NCBI GenBank assembly: GCA_949130485.1
Contig: OX422196.1
Coordinates: 3,516,889 to 3,580,888, forward strand
DNA: 64,000 nt
Direction of reading: 5' to 3'
Origin: Agelas oroides
Taxonomy: Eukaryota > Porifera > Demospongiae > Agelasida > Agelasidae
Under the pieces are notes generated by a model, which did not search any database, was not told where the DNA came from, and saw nothing but the letters and a program-made list of their open reading frames with translations. A program made the position numbers and the translations under genes. Below are positions 13,501-22,500 of this stretch, piece by piece (the first letter of the stretch is position 1; each line of letters starts with the position of its first letter).

Positions 13501-16500
13501 CTTTCGTCCCTATCTATATGGTAAACCATTCATGGTACGTACCGATCACAACTCTCTCAAATGGTTAAAGAGTTTCAGGGATCCCAAAGGCCAGTTACCA
13601 CGATGGCTTGAAATACTTGCAGAATACCAATTCACTGTAGAGCATCGTCCCGGCAGCAAGCATGTCAATCCTGATGCTCTTTGTGGCCTACAGGAAAAGC
13701 TGGAAGAAACTCCAGTAGAAGCAGTTATCATGGCTACTGAAATTCTCCTGCAAAACAATAGCCCTGAAATCTGGAGCTGGGCACCTGCATGGTCATCGGA
13801 GGAACTGCGCACATTGCAACAAGCAGACCCTAGTCTACACCCTGTTATCCAGCGGTTGACCAGTGATACAATACCAGTTACATTCCCTCACGAGGGTAGC
13901 CATGCCCTCCAGTGCTATGGACCTAGCGACAGCAGCTTGTACTAAAAGGCGGTATCCTCTATCACAAATGGGAAGATATTCCTGGAAGAGGCCGTCACCA
14001 GCATCTGCAATTGATTCTACCCCAAGAGCTAATACCTACTGTTTTAGATGCACTACATAACCATCCCACAGCTGGGCACTTTGGTGTCACAAAATCTTTG
14101 CAGAAAATGTGAAGCAGATTCTATTGGCCAGGACAACGTAGAGATGTTGAAGATTGGTGTCGAGCCTGCAATAGCTGTGCTTGCCGGAAGATGTTACCAA
14201 GATCTCGCCATACCCCTTTGCAGCTTCACCAACCAGGAGTTCCACTTCAACAAGTGGCCATAGACATTCTTGGACCACTGCCAGAGACAGAAAGAGGTAA
14301 TCGATATGTTTTAGTCATCGCAGACCACTTTACAAAGTGGACAGAGGCCTTTGCTATGTCAAATATGGAGGCACACACAGTGGCAGAACTGTTTGTGTAC
14401 AACTTTGTCTGTCGTTTCGGAGCTCCTGATTATCTGCACACTGACCAGGACCGCAATTTTGAATCCAACCTGTTTAGGGAAATTTGTAAACTGCTCGGGG
14501 TGTTAAAAAACAGAACTACCCCCTACCATCCCCAGTCCGATGAGTTAGTACAATGGTTTAACCACACACTCTTGAATATGGCTGCACAAGACCGGGAATG
14601 TGACTGGGATCTACAGCTACCCCTCATAATGATGGCCTACCGTACAAGCATACAGGAAAGTACAGGAGCAACTCCCTTCAGTTTCATGTTTGGAAGGGAA
14701 GCACACCTTCCCATTGATGTGATGTTTGGTATGCCACCAGGGGAGGAATAAGTCTCACCTAGCCACTATGCTTTCCTCATGAGACAGAGAATGGAAGCAG
14801 CCTACCATCGTGTTCACTCTCAACTGTTCCTGCAACAATGTCAACAAAAGAATTTGTATGACCGGAAAGTGGCAGGTGCTCCCTATTGTGTTGGTGACCT
14901 GGTTTGGCTTCATTCCCCAGAGGTAGCTCAAGGAAGCTCCCGAAAGTTACACCGCCCATGGCAAGGACCTTATAAATTTGTGAAAGTGATCGCTGATGTC
15001 GTATACAGGATACAGCAGATGAAGCAATCATGTCGCAGAATTGTTGTCCACTATGATCGTCTCAAACCATACCATGGACAACTTGAAAGTAGCATTCCGG
15101 TATCTTCCGAGACAATCATACCTACAGATCAATCGGATCCAGCTACCCCATCAAATTATGAAGATGATGAACCAGTTGTTGTTTATCCATCTCCCCCAGT
15201 GCAAACATCTGACGAAATCTCACTGCGAAGGTCATCCAGAATAAGAAGACCTCCTGAATTACATGCATTGACACTGCCTTGCAAAGCCTTTGAACAGACA
15301 TACAATTTACAAGCCAGAAGGGTCTGAAGGTTGTTCATTGAGCAGGGCCTTCTGTGTGTCTACCTTCTGTCTGCGTGAAATTACTGCATGTAATAAGATT
15401 TCTCAGGCTTTATCTGCATATCAATGAATCAAAAACGGGAGACAGTGAAGGTTTGGCTATGCTCAAGGTCAATGGACCAGTAGGTTACAGTCAAACGCTC
15501 AAGCTCTCATTTGGAGTGAGATTAAACTCACTCAAGTACCCAAATTGTCAAACATTTGGACCTGTCTTAGCTGTGACTAGCTAGCTACGTACAGTGACTC
15601 TGAATAACCACCCCTTCACACTTACAAAAAATTTTTTAGAGCACAGTGGTTGACTAACCAATTGCTTTAGTCAACCACGACACTAGTTCAGTCACTGTAG
15701 CAAACTTAACATTGCTATTAGTAGCTATAGTTCACTTTACTTGATGCCTGTATGAAGACATTGTAGGGTTCATGAGTACAACTCCACCCATTCACGCATG
15801 CACACTTTGTTAACTTTGGTGCAGAGACTAAGTTCGAAAAGTGTGTGTCAGATAGAAATTCGCATCCCAGAGACACTACATCAAGATTTGAAAGTGCAAA
15901 TACACTCCGTTACAGCACTGTAATACTGAAGCAATGAGAATCAATTACTGAAATGTTTCTGTAGTCAGCCGAAAGACACTACTGTATGACAGTATCACCA
16001 TTACAGTGTTTTGGTGCTTTCCACTGTTTTGCATCTAGCTTTCAAATGTGTTTACCATTGAAGCACTTGTAAGAATATACCAATTGAGGTGGAATTCCTG
16101 CCATATGTCTATGTTGCCATAGCAACAACACCATTATGAGCACAATACAACAGTAAACTAATCAGACATGGTTATTTGTTTAAACAGGCAAGAGTGGTAA
16201 ACCGATAAATGCCTTCTACCTTGTGCAAACAGATTGCAATAAATTGGTTCTTATCATGTTGAAACCAAAGTGTCATACATTCTGTCATAGTACTGTTGTA
16301 CTGTAGTAATGAATCATTGGACTAACTGCTGTTCCTATTGTATGGCAGTATCATTCCTTTTGCATTGATAATCAACTACTGCTAGTTTTCAAATGGGAGT
16401 ATATTCTTCCCTACAAAGTATAGAGTAGCAGCCATCAGACATGGTTGCTTTGTGTCAATGTATATTTGGGGGAATAGTAGTCAACAAAAAGGTATCCATA

Positions 16501-19500
16501 CTTCTCTCCTCCCCCTCCAGGATAATATTACTGCTTTGATGATAGCTGTTCATCATGGTCATTCACACATTGTTGAGGTCCTCACCAGATTCAAACCTGA
16601 TGTCAACTTTCAGAACAAGGTGGGTGTGGTGACGTACTGTAGTGTGCGTAGTGGATGTGTTTGCTGTGCAGTTACTTGTTATATGTGATATATACAACAC
16701 CCTTTCGTTGGTCAGGGGGACTGGATCGTTTGGATGCACTAAGATCTGGGATCCGGTCTCCCTCAACCAATGAAAGGGTGTTGTATGCCGGATCCCCTGC
16801 TTGGATTGTGGGATGATGTATGTTGGCCAACTGGACGTACCCTATAAGGAATGAGAACCTCATCACACACTTTATACAACTGGATGTGAACATATGCTGC
16901 TGATAAGAACATGTGCATGCAGGTACCACCTGTGGACCTTTGCATGGGGTTAATTTTCAAGTAGTGCATGCACAACCACAGATAGGAAGCCTGAATCTTT
17001 GCTATCAGAAGTACTTATGGTGCCTTTACCAACAACAGGATGGACAAACAGCTCTGACATTTGCCTGCAAGAAGGAAGACCCAAGGAGTGTGGAGCTGTT
17101 GCTAAAAGCAAGTGCTGACCCCAACCACATGACCATGGTGAGTACTGTGGGAAAACAGTCTCTCCTTCAGCTTATTAACTTTGTAATTTGACTTTAAACA
17201 ACAATTGAATCATGTTTTTGCTGTACCTATTCACCAGGAGCGAAAAGGAATCAGTTACCTGACCTTTTCACATCAAATGTGCGTACCTAGCAGTAAATTA
17301 AGTTAGCAAGTAGGTGGAAACATACCCACTAGATCAATGACCTTTGTCTTGGCCAGTAGTATTTTCCATGACACTAACTGTTAACCACATTGTTACATAA
17401 ATGACTTATAAAGTGAGACTGTGAGAAATGGGTATTTAGCACAGAAACTACTGCATGAAATAAGTACTCATTCTTACCTTTGCAGGATGGACAGACACCC
17501 CTGCTGATAGCAACAAGGAAAAGTTCCAGAATGATCATAGCTGCACTGCTGGAGGCTAATGCCAATCCCAACTTTATGCTAAAGGTGTGGTTTATGTTGT
17601 TCAATTTTTACCCCTGAAGTGATACTATTGAAAATGTAGAACATTGTGGGGGTTAGCTTGAATGAGTAGTGCAGAGCAGCATCATTTGGTTAGCTATAAG
17701 CCTTTCCACGTGCATTACCAGATCGCAGCGTACAGACCATGGTCTGAGGTTAAAAGGGATTATCACTCTCTACTGTCTGTCATCACAAGTCCCTACATTA
17801 GCTAGATAGTTTAGAGAAGTTGCCATGCATACAGAGAATAACTTACCACTACCAGTCCCGTTTAAAATGAGCAGTTTCATCCATTAACATGAAGTGGTTT
17901 TAAAGGTAGGACAACCTTGAATCGCGAATCAGGCCGATTCCGCTCATGAATAATTAATGAGGTCAGGTGACCATAATGGCGTAATTGAAATTCATTGGCT
18001 TGTTTACACTTTCCCATGGCGGCAACTGGAATCAACAAGGGGGTGTGTCCCTTTGATGTGGCCTGCGGCCCTTTGTAGTGGTCTGGCGGCACTTTCATAA
18101 AAGATAAAAAAACACACTAAAAAGATTTTCTAGCTCGTTGAATGTGATGGTTGGCCATTTGTGTGTGCAAAGCTTGCCAGAGTGGGCTTGAATGTTTGTG
18201 AGTGTGGTGGAAAGGCAGAGAGCCATCCTGGAAGACGGGTATCATCACACAGTTGTCTGGCCAAGGTACTGTAGAAAGCTGACTTTCGGGCTTGTAGGCC
18301 CCGCCCAATTTTATGCTAGCGGGGATGTGTGTAACTTGGCTCCATTCTAGGGGCAATGACAGGGAGTAGGTTTGTGGGCATAACTCCCTGGCCTGAAAGT
18401 GAGCGGGAAAAAGCATACGTAGTTTTGTAGGGGGTGAGTTGAGCTTTCTGAAACTGGGCTCAGTTTTGGCTGGTTTGAGTGGGGGTGTGTCGAATTTTTC
18501 TTGAAAGCCAGCATAGCCAAAATGACTGTTTTTGAGGTCAGATGTGTGTTTTGGCCTGTAGACTGGTTTTGTGTGTGTGTTGATGATGTGGTCAGACTGG
18601 GGGTGGAGCCTTGGAGAGGGTGCAATTTTTATTTTAGCTGAGGGACTAAAAATTGAGTTTTTTGGCCTTATCAGGTAGAGAAAGTAGTTTGGTACAAACT
18701 TTTTGTGAATCGTGATTCAAGGTTGTCCTACCTTGAAGCATATCATTTACAAAACTACCCTAAACCGATTTGTAAACTGATGTGGAAGCAGTTTAAGGTG
18801 GCAGGATAGTCACAGTGGGCATGTTTTATGATACATATCAACATCAAATTATTTCTTGCTCAGAATTTCTCCAAGCACAACAAAACCCACTGAACACAAA
18901 CAGAGAGGGTATTCAAATAATTCTATAGCTTGTCATGCACACACACACCACACGTGTACATCTTGATAGACACTGAGCAAAAAAATCTCCACTATGAAGT
19001 ACTGTAGTGATTTAGTCCTACTGCTGGAGGTACATGTTAATAAACTGTAGGGCAACTCAAAGCATTTCACTGCTATGATGTACATACCTTGGAATGTTTT
19101 TTTCTTTGTTGTTGAGTTATAGCATAACTTCATAAGGTGATGGTACACTATATAGCAACCTGCCAGAAAAACCAGCTTCAGGAGTTAGTTTCTGCATGCA
19201 CACAGTACTTGTAAAGTGATTCACTGGTCATTGCTACTAATATTTGTGTGTTAAAGTTTTGTGACGTTGGCAGAAACACGACAGTATTCATGATCTATGA
19301 CACTGCTATAACACAAAAGAGTATTGGAACCCATGGTTGAATGTATCCAAGTTGTTAAAACCTTTGAACTGTCGATCAAAAAAGGTTTGAGTTCCACCAG
19401 TCACCACTGGAGAAAGTTGCTCTCTCCACTTGTCACCCTACCCACAGTGGCACTTTGGGTGTCCACACCATACTTGGAGAAATATAGTCAATGCTGCTAT

Positions 19501-22500
19501 GAGTGGTTGCCCCAGCTTCAGGAGTTAGTTTGTCTAGCACTGCATGGCCCAGCATTCCTGAAGTAGTACTAATTAGTTATCCAGGGTAGCATATCCTCTT
19601 GGGTAGTTCCCTACAGTGTCTGTGCTACTGACATGACTAACAGAAATCTGTACCCCTGCTAGGATGGAGTAACCCCTCTGATGCTGGCGTGTGATGAGGG
19701 CAACATTGAGATGGTGGATCTCCTCCTCCAGTACAGTGCTGACCCCAACCTACAGCAACCGGTCAGTAAAATAGAAGTGCTATACTATATCTGTTCTGTT
19801 TGCTGGGAAGTCTTTGCATGGTATGTAGTTGTAATGTATGGAAGCATTATGCAGGCCCATGGTACAAACATATCAACACTTCACATTCTTGTTTGAAATC
19901 GTTTTATTGACAGTAGCATTTCAAAGGTTTCACATCTAAAAATTGCTGTGGACACCCAATATTGGAAGAAAGTTTTCTACTATTCAGCAGAGAGACTACC
20001 GTAATCTCCGTAAATAAGCCCACCCTCGAAAATACGCCCACCCCCTTTTTTGAACGAAGTCACAAAGGGTGCTTTTCTCTCGAAAGTACGCCCATCCATT
20101 TATGCCGCAGTACATGCTGTTATGTTAAGCAAGAAGCACTGAAGAAGCAGCACTATGCAGGAGGAGGGACTAACAAATGAAGGCAGACACCATTTGCTGT
20201 TATTGCGTAAGCAAGCACATGACAAAAGAGGCTTGAATCACTGCATGTGCAAATAACAAACTGTGTGTGAGGTGGGCGTATTTTCGAGAGAAATATGACA
20301 ACTCTCGAAAATACGCCCACCCCCCCACTTTTAGGAGCCACTTAAGTTCATTGCCCATGGGCGTATATGCCCACTTGCACTTACAATATAGAAGGATAAG
20401 CTTACTGTTGGGTACATTCCCACCGAGATCTATCTAAGACAAGGGACACAAATACCCTAGTAACTGTTGTTCTCATTTGTTGACTCTTGCACAATACGTA
20501 CATGAGTCAGCACACACTGCCAGGAATAGCCTCATTTCCCAGGATTCTTGGAAGGAGGCTAACCATGAATGGATTTTGCAATATTGCACAATTGTATGGT
20601 GGGTTGTTACACGAAGGATGCTACCAAATCACTTATGGAGGGCCAAATGTGGGTGCTTGTACAATCAGCAGCAGAATAACATGCTTAGGCTAGAAAAAAG
20701 AATGCTGGAAATATAAAGTCTTAGTCCTGGCCCTTGGCTATAACTTAGTACTTGATAATGATTAGTGTGTTTATAAGTGACCTTGTGACCACTTTCATCT
20801 GCGAGCAGCATACAAAGGATATGTCCAACTGATATCTATCTCTACAGCAAACTGGACATACTGCTCTGATGTTAGCTGCTAAAGCAGGTCACTTGAACAT
20901 TGTTAAGAAGCTGATCACCAGTGGAGCTAGGCTGGATATTACAAACAAGGTGAACTCTCTAGCACTACAGGCATATACTGCACACAGCTGCAAGCTCAGC
21001 ATGTGAGAATGCCATGTAGCTTGTCAGCTAACTGTTGCTTGTGTTGCTATAGTGTCAGCTCACAACTCCCCATACTAGACCTGTATTTATTGACCTTTGG
21101 GAAGCAGTCAAAAACTACGATCAACTTGCTACATAATTTACTTAGCTACAGATTGACTTTACACAACTGCAACATAATGTGTAAAATTCATGGAACTTCC
21201 TTCTTTCGATAGTCAGCTCAGTATAAAAATAGCTTTACCGGAATCTTTGTCATGTAACTCAATGACATGGACACCACCAAAGTTTCCATACATTGTATGA
21301 ATGTAGCAATGTCAGCCCAATTAAACACACAAAGTTCAGATTGCACTCTATCTCCTAGCATGGTATGACAGCTGCAGACATGGCTTCCATCAGTGAGCAG
21401 CCAGATGTATACCAGGAGCTTGTGGAGGCAAGCTTCATCTTTTCCACAATTATGCAGGTACTGTGTATACAGTATAAAATTGTAGCCACTGATAACTGTA
21501 GGTGTGCAGAAAATACTCCACCACATTTGAATATGTCAGTGAGAGTTTTTTGTTCATAGTTTTCATTAGAACTTTACAATGTGAGTTTGGGTGGAGGGTT
21601 ATTGCACAGAGCAGTTGTAGTAACTGTACTACTAATAGTATTTTAAAGAGTATCTTATTCAAGACACGAACCAGCGCAACTACAACTAAAAATGAAAACA
21701 CTGACTTATATACAAAAGGTATGACGTAACTAGACATGCACAGACAGGCTAAGCTACAGGGGGTAACACATGAGCAACACATGAGCAAACACAAAGATGA
21801 CTAGTACAGAACCCAAAAGGTGATATATAAATAACAGCTGACTCACCAAAACATCGCTGAAACATAAAGACACTACATTCCTCCCCACTAGATAAAATGT
21901 TCACATTAATCGATCAGGTTACCCCTAACGGCAGTCTATTATAGACATAGAGCCCTTTGTGTGTGTTAATGACCACGTACTGTTTGGATTCTTGGGACAA
22001 TGCAATTTGTTGGTATGCGTGCGCCAGGTCCAATTTGCTGAAGATCTTGCCTCGGGCGAGCGATGCGAATAAATCTTCGATTCGTGGGAGAGGGTACGTG
22101 TCCATCTCCGTGGCTCTGTTGATCGTGACTTTGTAATCGCCGCAGATTCTCACAGCTCCGTCTCGCTTCACAACCGGCACAATCGGCGCTGCCCAGTTTG
22201 AAAACTGTACGGGCTGGATGATGCCATCTCGTTCGAGTCGTTCGAGTTCCTGCTCCACCTTCCCTCGTAAGGCGTACGGCACACTCCGAGCTTTGAAAAA
22301 TCGGGGAGGTGCTTGAGGATCCACGTGTATCTCAGCAGTCATTCCTTTCATGCACAAGTCCAAGTTCATCCTTGAACACCTCTGTGTGACGGTTCAATAC
22401 GTCTTGCAGCTCCATCGTAGGTGCTGACCCCAAGTGCTTGAGGTTTGTCCAGTCCAACTGGATTTGTAGTAGCCAGTCTCTACCCAGTAGCGTCGGTCCC

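Larger units (their letters stand above)
13262..15327 (+). mobile_element. Ty3/Gypsy pol 3' fragment (RNase H, integrase)
   Basis: No LTRs found. Order: end of RT connection (LTSAPILAFPDF), RNase H, integrase zinc finger, integrase core, C-terminal GPY/F-like module (RPWQGPYKFVKV). Starts abruptly against the LINE and lacks gag, protease and RT. Confidence 0.8.

Noticed and set aside
18117-18625. Two Ser/Thr/His/Pro-rich frames on -
   Set aside because: They lie inside a TIR element absent from the paralogue, overlap each other and show no domain.
19324-19566. Frame present in both duplicates (also 49106-49339)
   Set aside because: The two copies differ by an indel in the middle and there is no ankyrin or other motif; likely intron.
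21450-21794. 114-residue frame and its twin start at 23798
   Set aside because: Both begin in the LTR (MCLLMCCSCVTPC...) and share it; the real gag start is the ATG at 23591.
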